Positions 28,237-41,684 of a stretch of 64,000 nucleotides of DNA are shown here, piece after piece. Position 1 is the stretch's first letter; each line of letters begins with the position of its first letter. The stretch comes from Canna indica. Lineage: Eukaryota > Streptophyta > Magnoliopsida > Zingiberales > Cannaceae. The notes under the pieces were generated by a model that ran no database searches, was not told the origin of the DNA, and saw nothing but the letters and a program-made list of their open reading frames with translations. Both the position numbers and the translations under genes were made by a program. The stretch spans positions 56,719,501-56,783,500 of the forward strand of contig CP136898.1 in NCBI GenBank assembly GCA_034359265.1, written 5' to 3'.

Positions 28237-31200
28237 CTAGAAACGCCCAGCAATCTGAGTCCCGAGCGACTCCAGAACATTCACTGTGATGGGAGAAGTT
28301 GTTAATCGAGTTATATTTGATAGACTAATGCAAAGAATTGCACAATTTTTTGAATAGAATTTTGAACGAAGGCGACTGATTGATCTTCGGGGTATCGGTT
28401 CGAAACGAACAGAAATCTGAGTCGCGAGCGACTCCAGAACATTCACTGTGATGGGAGAAGTTGTTAATCTAGTTAGTTATGACAAACTAATGCAAAGAAT
28501 TGCACGCTTTTTGGAATAGAATCTTCAACGAAGCCGACTGATTGAACTTCAGGGTATCGGTTAGAAACGCCCAGCAATCTGAGTCCCGAGCGACTCCAGA
28601 ACATTCACTGTGATGGGAGAAGTTGTTAATCGAGTTATTTATGACAAACTAATGCAAAGAATTGCATGCTTTTTGGAATAGAATCTTCAACGAAGTCGAC
28701 TGATTGAACTTCAGGGTATCGGCTAGAAACGCCGAGCAATCTGAGTCCCGAGCGACTCCAGAACATTCACTGTGATGGGAGAAGTTGTTAATCGAGTTAT
28801 TTAAGACAAACTAATGCAAAGAATTGCACGCTTTTTGGAATAGAATCTTCAACGAAGTCGACTGATTGAACTTCTGGGTATCGGCTAGAAACGCCCAGCA
28901 ATCTGAGTCCCGAGCGACTCCAGAACATTCACTGTGATGGGAGAAGTTGTTAATCTAGTTAGTTATGACAAACTAATGCAAAGAATTGCACGCTTTTTGG
29001 AATAGAATCTTCAACGAAGCCGACTGATTGAACTTCAGGGTATCGGCTAGAAACGCCCAGCAATCTGAGTCCCGAGCGACTCCAGAACATTCACTGTGAT
29101 GGGAGAAGTTGTTAATCGAGTTATTTATGACAAACTAATGCAAAGAATTGCACGCTTTTTGGAATAGAATCTTCAACGAAGTCGACAGATTGAACTTCAG
29201 GGTATCGGCTAGAAACGCCCAGCAATCTGAGTCCCGAGCGACTCCAGAACATTCACTGTGATGGGAGAAGTTGTTAATCTAGTTAGTTATGACAAACTAA
29301 TGCAAAGAATTGCACAATTTTTCGAATAGAATCTTCAACGAAGCCGACTGATTGAACTTCAGGGTATCGGCTAGAAACGCCCAGCAATCTGAGTCCCGAG
29401 CGACTCCAGAACATTCACTGTGATGGGAGAAGTTGTTAATCGAGTTATTTATGACAAACTAATGCAAAGAATTGCACAATTTTTCGAATAGAATCTTGAA
29501 CGAAGCCGACTGATTGAACTTCGGGGTATCGGTTCAAAACGAACAGAAATCTGAGTCGCGAGCGACTCCAGAACATTCACTGTGATGGGAGAAGTTGTTA
29601 ATCGAGTTATTTATGACAAACTAATGCAAAGAATTGCACGCTTTTTGGAATAGAATCTTCAACGAAGCCGACTGATTGAACTTCTGGGTATCGGCTAGAA
29701 ACGTCCAGCAATCTGAGTCCCGAGCGACTCCAGAACATTCACTGTGATGGGAGAAGTTGTTAATCTAGTTAGTTATGACAAACTAATGCAAAGAATTGCA
29801 CGCTTTTTGGAATAGAATCTTCAACGAAGCCGACTGATTGAACTTCAGGGTATCGGCTAGAAACGCCCAGCAATCTGAGTCCCGAGCGACTCCAGAACAT
29901 TCACTGTGATGGGAGAAGTTGTTAATCGAGTTATTTATGACAAACTAATGCAAAGAATTGCACGCTTTTTGGAATAGAATCTTCAACGAAGTCGACTGAT
30001 TGAACTTCAGGGCATCGGCTAGAAACGCCCAGCAATCTGAGTCCCGAGCGACTCCAGAACATTCACTGTGATGAGAGAAGTTGTTAATCTAGTTAGTTAT
30101 GACAAACTAATGCAAAGAATTGCACGCTTTTTGGAATAGAATCTTCAACGAAGCCGACTGATTGAACTTCAGGGTATCGGCTAGAAACGCCCAGCAATCT
30201 GAGTCCCGAGCGACTCCAGAACATTCACTGTGATGGGAGAAGTTGTTAATCGAGTTATTTATGACAAACTAATGCAAAGAATTGCACGCTTTTTGGAATA
30301 GAATCTTCAACGAAGTCGACTGATTGAACTTCAGGGTATCGGCTAGAAACGCCCAGCAATCTGAGTCCCGAGCGACTCCAGAACATTCACTGTGATGGGA
30401 GAAGTTGTTAATCTAGTTAGTTATGACAAACTAATGCAAAGAATTGCACGCTTTTTGGAATAGAATCTTCAACGAAGCCGACTGATTGAACTTCAGGGTA
30501 TCGGCTAGAAACGCCCAGCAATCTGAGTCCCGAGCGACTCCAGAACATTCACTGTGATGGGAGAAGTTGTTAATCGAGTTATTTATGACAAACTAATGCA
30601 AAGAATTGCACGCTTTTTGGAATAGAATCTTCAACGAAGTCGACTGATTGAACTTCAGGGTATCGGCTAGAAACGCCCAGCAATCTGAGTCCCGAGCGAC
30701 TCCAGAACATTCACTGTGATGGGAGAAGTTGTTAATCGAGTTATTTATGACAAACTAATGCAAAGAATTGCACGCTTTTTGGAATAGAATCTTCAACGAA
30801 GTCGACTGATTGAACTTCTGGGTATCGGCTAGAAACGCCCAGCAATCTGAGTCCCGAGCGACTCGAGAACATTCACTGTGATGGGAGAAGTTGTTAATCT
30901 AGTTAGTTATGACAAACTAATGCAAAGAATTGCACGCTTTTTGGAATAGAATCTTCAACGAAGCCGACTGATTGAACTTCAGGGTATCGGCTAGAAACGC
31001 CCAGCAATCTGAGTCCCGAGCGACTGCAGAACATTCACTGTGATGGGAGAAGTTGTTAATCGAGTTATTTATGACAAACTAATGCAAAGAATTGCACGCT
31101 TTTTGGAATAGAATCTTCAACGAAGTCGACTGATTGAATTTCAGGGTATCGGCTAGAAACGCCCAGCAATCTGAGTCCCGAGCGACTCCAGAACATTCAC

Positions 31201-31600
31201 TGTGATGGGAGAAGTTGTTAATCTAGTTAGTTATGACAAACTAATGCAAAGAATTGCACAATTTTTCGAATAGAATCTTGAACGAAGCCGACTGATTGAA
31301 CTTCGGGGGTATCGGTTCAAAACGAACAGAAATCTGAGTCGCGAGCGACTCCAGAACATTCACTGTGATGTGAGAAGTTGTTAATCGAGTTATTTATGAC
31401 AAACTAATGCAAAGAATTGCACGCTTTTTGGAATAGAATCTTCAACGAAGCCGACTGATTGAACTTCTGGGTATCGGCTAGAAACGTCCAGCAATCTGAG
31501 TCCCGAGCGACTCCAGAACATTCACTGTGATGGGAGAAGTTGTTAATCTAGTTAGTTATGACAAACTAATGCAAAGAATTGCACGCTTTTTGGAATAGAA
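28237..31600. repeat. 3.4-kb block recurring at about 39902-43300
   Basis: Starting from class C monomers at 28237 and 39902, the same rare markers follow in order: 'cggttagaaacg' (28558 and 40223), 'gcatgc', 'cgccgagc', 'tttaagac', 'cgacagattg', then 'gatgagagaag' (30071 and 41898) and 'gactcgagaac'. The offset is 11,665 bp (72 monomers plus the 1-bp insertion near 31306). It grows by one monomer before the 'gatgagagaag' marker. The 11-mer family lies between the two copies. Confidence 0.7.
31301..31312. other. 1-bp insertion in a class D monomer
   Basis: 'cttcgggggtatcgg' has one more g than 'cttcggggtatcgg' elsewhere. Class C spacing 28237-31640 is 3,403 bp, 1 bp more than 21 monomers. 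The extra g extends a homopolymer, so it could be a real indel or an assembly error. Confidence 0.8.
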
Positions 31601-33421
31601 TCTTCAACGAAGCCGACTGATTGAACTTCAGGGTATCAGCTAGAAACGCCCAGCAATCTGAGTCCCGAGCGACTCCAGAACATTCACTGTGATGGGAGAA
31701 GTTGTTAATCGAGTTATATTTGATAGACTAATGCAAAGAATTGCACAATTTTTTGAATAGAATTTTGAACGAAGGCGACTGATTGATCTTCGGGGTATCG
31801 GTTCGAAACGAACAGAAATCTGAGTCGCGAGCGACTCCAGAACATTCACTGTGATGGGAGAAGTTGTTAATCTAGTTAGTTATGACAAACTAATGCAAAG
31901 AATTGCACAATTTTTCGAATAGAATCTTGAACGAAGCCGACTGATTGAACTTCGGGGTATCGGTTCAAAACGAACAGAAATCTGAGTCGCGAGCGACTCC
32001 AGAACATTCACTGTGATGGGAGAAGTTGTTAATCGAGTTATTTATGACAAACTAATGCAAAGAATTGCACGCTTTTTGGAATAGAATCTTCAACGAAGCC
32101 GACTGATTGAACTTCTGGGTATCGGCTAGAAACGTCCAGCAATCTGAGTCCCGAGCGACTCCAGAACATTCACTGTGATGGGAGAAGTTGTTAATCTAGT
32201 TAGTTATGACAAACTAATGCAAAGAATTGCACGCTTTTTGGAATAGAATCTTCAACGAAGCCGACTGATTGAACTTCAGGGTATCGGCTAGAAACGCCCA
32301 GCAATCTGAGTCCCGAGCGACTCCAGAACATTCACTGTGATGGGAGAAGTTGTTAATCTAGTTAGTTATGACAAACTAATGCAAAGAATTGCACGCTTTT
32401 TGGAATAGAATCTTCAACGAAGCCGACTGATTGAACTTCAGGGTATCGGCTAGAAACGCCCAGCAATCTGAGTCCCGAGCGACTCCAGAACATTCACTGT
32501 GATGGGAGAAGTTGTTAATCGAGTTATTTATGACAAACTAATGCAAAGAATTGCACGCTTTTTGGAATAGAATCTTCAACGAAGTCGACAGATTGAACTT
32601 CAGGGTATCGGCTAGAAACGCCCAGCAATCTGAGTCCCGAGCGACTCCAGAACATTCACTGTGATGGGAGAAGTTGTTAATCTAGTTAGTTATGACAAAC
32701 TAATGCAAAGAATTGCACAATTTTTCGAATAGAATCTTCAACGAAGCCGACTGATTGAACTTCAGGGTATCGGCTAGAAACGCCCAGCAATCTGAGTCCC
32801 GAGCGACTCCAGAACATTCACTGTGATGGGAGAAGTTGTTAATCGAGTTATTTATGACAAACTAATGCAAAGAATTGCACGCTTTTTGGAATAGAATCTT
32901 CAACGAAGTCGACTGATTGAACTTCAGGGTATCGGCTAGAAACGCCCAGCAATCTGAGTCCCGAGCGACTCCAGAACATTCACTGTGATGGGAGAAGTTG
33001 TTAATCGAGTTATTTATGACAAACTAATGCAAAGAATTGCACAATTTTTCGAATAGAATCTTGAACGAAGCCGACTGATTGAACTTCGGGGTATCGGTTC
33101 AAAACGAACAGAAATCTGAGTCGCGAGCGACTCCAGAACATTCACTGTGATGGGAGAAGTTGTTAATCGAGTTATTTATGACAAACTAATGCAAAGAATT
33201 GCACGCTTTTTGGAATAGAATCTTCAACGAAGCCGACTGATTGAACTTCTGGGTATCGGCTAGAAACGTCCAGCAATCTGAGTCCCGAGCGACTCCAGAA
33301 CATTCACTGTGATGGGAGAAGTTGTTAATCTAGTTAGTTATGACAAACTAATGCAAAGAATTGCACGCTTTTTGGAATAGAATCTTCAACGAAGCCGACT
33401 GATTGAACTTCAGGGTATCGG

Positions 33422-36400
33422 CTAGAAACGCCCAGCAATCTGAGTCCCGAGCGACTCCAGAACATTCACTGTGATGGGAGAAGTTGTTAATCGAGTTATA
33501 TTTGATAGACTAATGCAAAGAATTGCACAATTTTTTGAATAGAATTTTGAACGAAGGCGACTGATTGATCTTCGGGGTATCGGTTCGAAACGAACAGAAA
33601 TCTGAGTCGCGAGCGACTCCAGAACATTCACTGTGATGGGAGAAGTTGTTAATCTAGTTAGTTATGACAAACTAATGCAAAGAATTGCACGCTTTTTGGA
33701 ATAGAATCTTCAACGAAGCCGACTGATTGAACTTCAGGGTATCGGTTAGAAACGCCCAGCAATCTGAGTCCCGAGCGACTCCAGAACATTCACTGTGATG
33801 GGAGAAGTTGTTAATCGAGTTATTTATGACAAACTAATGCAAAGAATTGCATGCTTTTTGGAATAGAATCTTCAACGAAGTCGACTGATTGAACTTCAGG
33901 GTATCGGCTAGAAACGCCGAGCAATCTGAGTCCCGAGCGACTCCAGAACATTCACTGTGATGGGAGAAGTTGTTAATCGAGTTATTTAAGACAAACTAAT
34001 GCAAAGAATTGCACGCTTTTTGGAATAGAATCTTCAACGAAGTCGACTGATTGAACTTCTGGGTATCGGCTAGAAACGCCCAGCAATCTGAGTCCCGAGC
34101 GACTCCAGAACATTCACTGTGATGGGAGAAGTTGTTAATCTAGTTAGTTATGACAAACTAATGCAAAGAATTGCACGCTTTTTGGAATAGAATCTTCAAC
34201 GAAGCCGACTGATTGAACTTCAGGGTATCGGCTAGAAACGCCCAGCAATCTGAGTCCCGAGCGACTCCAGAACATTCACTGTGATGGGAGAAGTTGTTAA
34301 TCGAGTTATTTATGACAAACTAATGCAAAGAATTGCACGCTTTTTGGAATAGAATCTTCAACGAAGTCGACAGATTGAACTTCAGGGTATCGGCTAGAAA
34401 CGCCCAGCAATCTGAGTCCCGAGCGACTCCAGAACATTCACTGTGATGGGAGAAGTTGTTAATCTAGTTAGTTATGACAAACTAATGCAAAGAATTGCAC
34501 AATTTTTCGAATAGAATCTTCAACGAAGCCGACTGATTGAACTTCAGGGTATCGGCTAGAAACGCCCAGCAATCTGAGTCCCGAGCGACTCCAGAACATT
34601 CACTGTGATGGGAGAAGTTGTTAATCGAGTTATTTATGACAAACTAATGCAAAGAATTGCACGCTTTTTGGAATAGAAACTTCAACGAAGTCGACTGATT
34701 GAACTTCAGGGTATCGGCTAGAAACGCCCAGCAATCTGAGTCCCGAGCGACTCCAGAACATTCACTGTGATGGGAGAAGTTGTTAATCGAGTTATTTATG
34801 ACAAACTAATGCAAAGAATTGCACAATTTTTCGAATAGAATCTTGAACGAAGCCGACTGATTGAACTTCGGGGTATCGGTTCAAAACGAACAGAAATCTG
34901 AGTCGCGAGCGACTCCAGAACATTCACTGTGATGGGAGAAGTTGTTAATCGAGTTATTTATGACAAACTAATGCAAAGAATTGCACGCTTTTTGGAATAG
35001 AATCTTCAACGAAGCCGACTGATTGAACTTCTGGGTATCGGCTAGAAACGTCCAGCAATCTGAGTCCCGAGCGACTCCAGAACATTCACTGTGATGGGAG
35101 AAGTTGTTAATCTAGTTAGTTATGACAAACTAATGCAAAGAATTGCACGCTTTTTGGAATAGAATCTTCAACGAAGCCGACTGATTGAACTTCAGGGTAT
35201 CGGCTAGAAACGCCCAGCAATCTGAGTCCCGAGCGACTCCAGAACATTCACTGTGATGGGAGAAGTTGTTAATCGAGTTATATTTGATAGACTAATGCAA
35301 AGAATTGCACAATTTTTTGAATAGAATTTTGAACGAAGGCGACTGATTGATCTTCGGGGTATCGGTTCGAAACGAACAGAAATCTGAGTCGCGAGCGACT
35401 CCAGAACATTCACTGTGATGGGAGAAGTTGTTAATCTAGTTAGTTATGACAAACTAATGCAAAGAATTGCACGCTTTTTGGAATAGAATCTTCAACGAAG
35501 CCGACTGATTGAACTTCAGGGTATCGGTTAGAAACGCCCAGCAATCTGAGTCCCGAGCGACTCCAGAACATTCACTGTGATGGGAGAAGTTGTTAATCGA
35601 GTTATTTATGACAAACTAATGCAAAGAATTGCATGCTTTTTGGAATAGAATCTTCAACGAAGTCGACTGATTGAACTTCAGGGTATCGGCTAGAAACGCC
35701 GAGCAATCTGAGTCCCGAGCGACTCCAGAACATTCACTGTGATGGGAGAAGTTGTTAATCGAGTTATTTAAGACAAACTAATGCAAAGAATTGCACGCTT
35801 TTTGGAATAGAATCTTCAACGAAGTCGACTGATTGAACTTCTGGGTATCGGCTAGAAACGCCCAGCAATCTGAGTCCCGAGCGACTCCAGAACATTCACT
35901 GTGATGGGAGAAGTTGTTAATCTAGTTAGTTATGACAAACTAATGCAAAGAATTGCACGCTTTTTGGAATAGAATCTTCAACGAAGCCGACTGATTGAAC
36001 TTCAGGGTATCGGCTAGAAACGCCCAGCAATCTGAGTCCCGAGCGACTCCAGAACATTCACTGTGATGGGAGAAGTTGTTAATCGAGTTATTTATGACAA
36101 ACTAATGCAAAGAATTGCACGCTTTTTGGAATAGAATCTTCAACGAAGTCGACAGATTGAACTTCAGGGTATCGGCTAGAAACGCCCAGCAATCTGAGTC
36201 CCGAGAGACTCCAGAACATTCACTGTGATGGGAGAAGTTGTTAATCTAGTTAGTTATGACAAACTAATGCAAAGAATTGCACAATTTTTCGAATAGAATC
36301 TTCAACGAAGCCGACTGATTGAACTTCAGGGTATCGGCTAGAAACGCCCAGCAATCTGAGTCCCGAGCGACTCCAGAACATTCACTGTGATGGGAGAAGT

Positions 36401-39400
36401 TGTTAATCGAGTTATTTATGACAAACTAATGCAAAAAATTGCACGCTTTTTGGAATAGAATCTTCAACGAAGTCGACTGATTGAACTTCAGGGTATCGGC
36501 TAGAAACGCCCAGCAATCTGAGTCCCGAGCGACTCCAGAACATTCACTGTGATGGGAGAAGTTGTTAATCGAGTTATTTATGACAAACTAATGCAAAGAA
36601 TTGCACGCTTTTTGGAATAGAATCTTCAACGAAGTCGACTGATTGAACTTCAGGGTATCGGCTAGAAACGCCCAGCAATCTGAGTCCCGAGCGACTCCAG
36701 AACATTCACTGTGATGGGAGAAGTTGTTAATCGAGTTATTTATGACAAACTAATGCAAAGAATTGCACAATTTTTCGAATAGAATCTTGAACGAAGCCGA
36801 CTGATTGAACTTCGGGGTATCGGTTCAAAACGAACAGAAATCTGAGTCGCGAGCGACTCCAGAACATTCACTGTGATGGGAGAAGTTGTTAATCGAGTTA
36901 TTTATGACAAACTAATGCAAAGAATTGCACGCTTTTTGGAATAGAATCTTCAACGAAGCCGACTGATTGAACTTCTGGGTATCGGCTAGAAACGTCCAGC
37001 AATCTGAGTCCCGAGCGACTCCAGAACATTCACTGTGATGGGAGAAGTTGTTAATCTAGTTAGTTATGACAAACTAATGCAAAGAATTGCACGCTTTTTG
37101 GAATAGAATCTTCAACGAAGCCGACTGATTGAACTTCAGGGTATCGGCTAGAAACGCCCAGCAATCTGAGTCCCGAGCGACTCCAGAACATTCACTGTGA
37201 TGGGAGAAGTTGTTAATCGAGTTATATTTGATAGACTAATGCAAAGAATTGCACAATTTTTTGAATAGAATTTTGAACGAAGGCGACTGATTGATCTTCG
37301 GGGTATCGGTTCGAAACGAACAGAAATCTGAGTCGCGAGCGACTCCAGAACATTCACTGTGATGGGAGAAGTTGTTAATCTAGTTAGTTATGACAAACTA
37401 ATGCAAAGAATTGCACGCTTTTTGGAATAGAATCTTCAACGAAGCCGACTGATTGAACTTCAGGGTATCGGTTAGAAACGCCCAGCAATCTGAGTCCCGA
37501 GCGACTCCAGAACATTCACTGTGATGGGAGAAGTTGTTAATCGAGTTATTTATGACAAACTAATGCAAAGAATTGCATGCTTTTTGGAATAGAATCTTCA
37601 ACGAAGTCGACTGATTGAACTTCAGGGTATCGGCTAGAAACGCCGAGCAATCTGAGTCCCGAGCGACTCCAGAACATTCACTGTGATGGGAGAAGTTGTT
37701 AATCGAGTTATTTAAGACAAACTAATGCAAAGAATTGCACGCTTTTTGGAATAGAATCTTCAACGAAGTCGACTGATTGAACTTCTGGGTATCGGCTAGA
37801 AACGCCCAGCAATCTGAGTCCCGAGCGACTCCAGAACATTCACTGTGATGGGAGAAGTTGTTAATCTAGTTAGTTATGACAAACTAATGCAAAGAATTGC
37901 ACGCTTTTTGGAATAGAATCTTCAACGAAGCCGACTGATTGAACTTCAGGGTATCGGCTAGAAACGCCCAGCAATCTGAGTCCCGAGCGACTCCAGAACA
38001 TTCACTGTGATGGGAGAAGTTGTTAATCGAGTTATTTATGACAAACTAATGCAAAGAATTGCACGCTTTTTGGAATAGAATCTTCAACGAAGTCGACAGA
38101 TTGAACTTCAGGGTATCGGCTAGAAACGCCCAGCAATCTGAGTCCCGAGCGACTCCAGAACATTCACTGTGATGGGAGAAGTTGTTAATCTAGTTAGTTA
38201 TGACAAACTAATGCAAAGAATTGCACAATTTTTCGAATAGAATCTTCAACGAAGCCGACTGATTGAACTTCAGGGTATCGGCTAGAAACGCCCAGCAATC
38301 TGAGTCCCGAGCGACTCCAGAACATTCACTGTGATGGGAGAAGTTGTTAATCGAGTTATTTATGACAAACTAATGCAAAAAATTGCACGCTTTTTGGAAT
38401 AGAATCTTCAACGAAGTCGACTGATTGAACTTCAGGGTATCGGCTAGAAACGCCCAGCAATCTGAGTCCCGAGCGACTCCAGAACATTCACTGTGATGGG
38501 AGAAGTTGTTAATCGAGTTATTTATGACAAACTAATGCAAAGAATTGCACAATTTTTCGAATAGAATCTTGAACGAAGCCGACTGATTGAACTTCGGGGT
38601 ATCGGTTCAAAACGAACAGAAATCTGAGTCGCGAGCGACTCCAGAACATTCACTGTGATGGGAGAAGTTGTTAATCGAGTTATTTATGACAAACTAATGC
38701 AAAGAATTGCACGCTTTTTGGAATAGAATCTTCAACGAAGCCGACTGATTGAACTTCTGGGTATCGGCTAGAAACGTCCAGCAATCTGAGTCCCGAGCGA
38801 CTCCAGAACATTCACTGTGATGGGAGAAGTTGTTAATCTAGTTAGTTATGACAAACTAATGCAAAGAATTGCACGCTTTTTGGAATAGAATCTTCAACGA
38901 AGCCGACTGATTGAACTTCAGGGTATCGGCTAGAAACGCCCAGCAATCTGAGTCCCGAGCGACTCCAGAACATTCACTGTGATGGGAGAAGTTGTTAATC
39001 GAGTTATTTATGACAAACTAATGCAAAGAATTGCACGCTTTTTGGAATAGAATCTTCAACGAAGTCGACAGATTGAACTTCAGGGTATCGGCTAGAAACG
39101 CCCAGCAATCTGAGTCCCGAGCGACTCCAGAACATTCACTGTGATGGGAGAAGTTGTTAATCTAGTTAGTTATGACAAACTAATGCAAAGAATTGCACAA
39201 TTTTTCGAATAGAATCTTCAACGAAGCCGACTGATTGAACTTCAGGGTATCGGCTAGAAACGCCCAGCAATCTGAGTCCCGAGCGACTCCAGAACATTCA
39301 CTGTGATGGGAGAAGTTGTTAATCGAGTTATTTATGACAAACTAATGCAAAGAATTGCACGCTTTTTGGAATAGAATCTTCAACGAAGTCGACTGATTGA

Positions 39401-41684
39401 ACTTCAGGGTATCGGCTAGAAACGCCCAGCAATCTGAGTCCCGAGCGACTCCAGAACATTCACTGTGATGGGAGAAGTTGTTAATCGAGTTATTTATGAC
39501 AAACTAATGCAAAGAATTGCACAATTTTTCGAATAGAATCTTGAACGAAGCCGACTGATTGAACTTCGGGGTATCGGTTCAAAACGAACAGAAATCTGAG
39601 TCGCGAGCGACTCCAGAACATTCACTGTGATGGGAGAAGTTGTTAATCGAGTTATTTATGACAAACTAATGCAAAGAATTGCACGCTTTTTGGAATAGAA
39701 TCTTCAACGAAGCCGACTGATTGAACTTCTGGGTATCGGCTAGAAAAGTCCAGCAATCTGAGTCCCGAGCGACTCCAGAACATTCACTGTGATGGGAGAA
39801 GTTGTTAATCTAGTTAGTTATGACAAACTAATGCAAAGAATTGCACGCTTTTTGGAATAGAATCTTCAACGAAGCCGACTGATTGAACTTCAGGGTATCG
39901 GCTAGAAACGCCCAGCAATCTGAGTCCCGAGCGACTCCAGAACATTCACTGTGATGGGAGAAGTTGTTAATCGAGTTATATTTGATAGACTAATGCAAAG
40001 AATTGCACAATTTTTTGAATAGAATTTTGAACGAAGGCGACTGATTGATCTTCGGGGTATCGGTTCGAAACGAACAGAAATCTGAGTCGCGAGCGACTCC
40101 AGAACATTCACTGTGATGGGAGAAGTTGTTAATCTAGTTAGTTATGACAAACTAATGCAAAGAATTGCACGCTTTTTGGAATAGAATCTTCAACGAAGCC
40201 GACTGATTGAACTTCAGGGTATCGGTTAGAAACGCCCAGCAATCTGAGTCCCGAGCGACTCCAGAACATTCACTGTGATGGGAGAAGTTGTTAATCGAGT
40301 TATTTATGACAAACTAATGCAAAGAATTGCATGCTTTTTGGAATAGAATCTTCAACGAAGTCGACTGATTGAACTTCAGGGTATCGGCTAGAAACGCCGA
40401 GCAATCTGAGTCCCGAGCGACTCCAGAACATTCACTGTGATGGGAGAAGTTGTTAATCGAGTTATTTAAGACAAACTAATGCAAAGAATTGCACGCTTTT
40501 TGGAATAGAATCTTCAACGAAGTCGACTGATTGAACTTCTGGGTATCGGCTAGAAACGCCCAGCAATCTGAGTCCCGAGCGACTCCAGAACATTCACTGT
40601 GATGGGAGAAGTTGTTAATCTAGTTAGTTATGACAAACTAATGCAAAGAATTGCACGCTTTTTGGAATAGAATCTTCAACGAAGCCGACTGATTGAACTT
40701 CAGGGTATCGGCTAGAAACGCCCAGCAATCTGAGTCCCGAGCGACTCCAGAACATTCACTGTGATGGGAGAAGTTGTTAATCGAGTTATTTATGACAAAC
40801 TAATGCAAAGAATTGCACGCTTTTTGGAATAGAATCTTCAACGAAGTCGACAGATTGAACTTCAGGGTATCGGCTAGAAACGCCCAGCAATCTGAGTCCC
40901 GAGCGACTCCAGAACATTCACTGTGATGGGAGAAGTTGTTAATCTAGTTAGTTATGACAAACTAATGCAAAGAATTGCACAATTTTTCGAATAGAATCTT
41001 CAACGAAGCCGACTGATTGAACTTCAGGGTATCGGCTAGAAACGCCCAGCAATCTGAGTCCCGAGCGACTCCAGAACATTCACTGTGATGGGAGAAGTTG
41101 TTAATCGAGTTATTTATGACAAACTAATGCAAAAAATTGCACGCTTTTTGGAATAGAATCTTCAACGAAGTCGACTGATTGAACTTCAGGGTATCGGCTA
41201 GAAACGCCCAGCAATCTGAGTCCCGAGCGACTCCAGAACATTCACTGTGATGGGAGAAGTTGTTAATCGAGTTATTTATGACAAACTAATGCAAAGAATT
41301 GCACAATTTTTCGAATAGAATCTTGAACGAAGCCGACTGATTGAACTTCGGGGTATCGGTTCAAAACGAACAGAAATCTGAGTCGCGAGCGACTCCAGAA
41401 CATTCACTGTGATGGGAGAAGTTGTTAATCGAGTTATTTATGACAAACTAATGCAAAGAATTGCACGCTTTTTGGAATAGAATCTTCAACGAAGCCGACT
41501 GATTGAACTTCTGGGTATCGGCTAGAAACGTCCAGCAATCTGAGTCCCGAGCGACTCCAGAACATTCACTGTGATGGGAGAAGTTGTTAATCTAGTTAGT
41601 TATGACAAACTAATGCAAAGAATTGCACGCTTTTTGGAATAGAATCTTCAACGAAGCCGACTGATTGAACTTCAGGGTATCGGC
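33422..41684. repeat. 11-mer HOR family (1,782 bp) with 12-mer and 6-mer variants
   Basis: Successive units begin at class C monomers 33422, 35204, 37148 and 39902. Each carries the ordered markers 'cggttagaaacg', 'gcatgc', 'cgccgagc', 'tttaagac' and 'cgacagattg', then a class D monomer and a 'cgtccagc' monomer. The unit at 33422 is 11 monomers. The unit at 35204 is 12, with an extra 'gaagtcgac' monomer near 36541-36700. The unit at 37148 is 11. A 6-monomer partial unit at about 38930-39901 lacks the class C to 'tttaagac' segment. Such length changes fit unequal crossing over between HOR copies. Confidence 0.75.
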
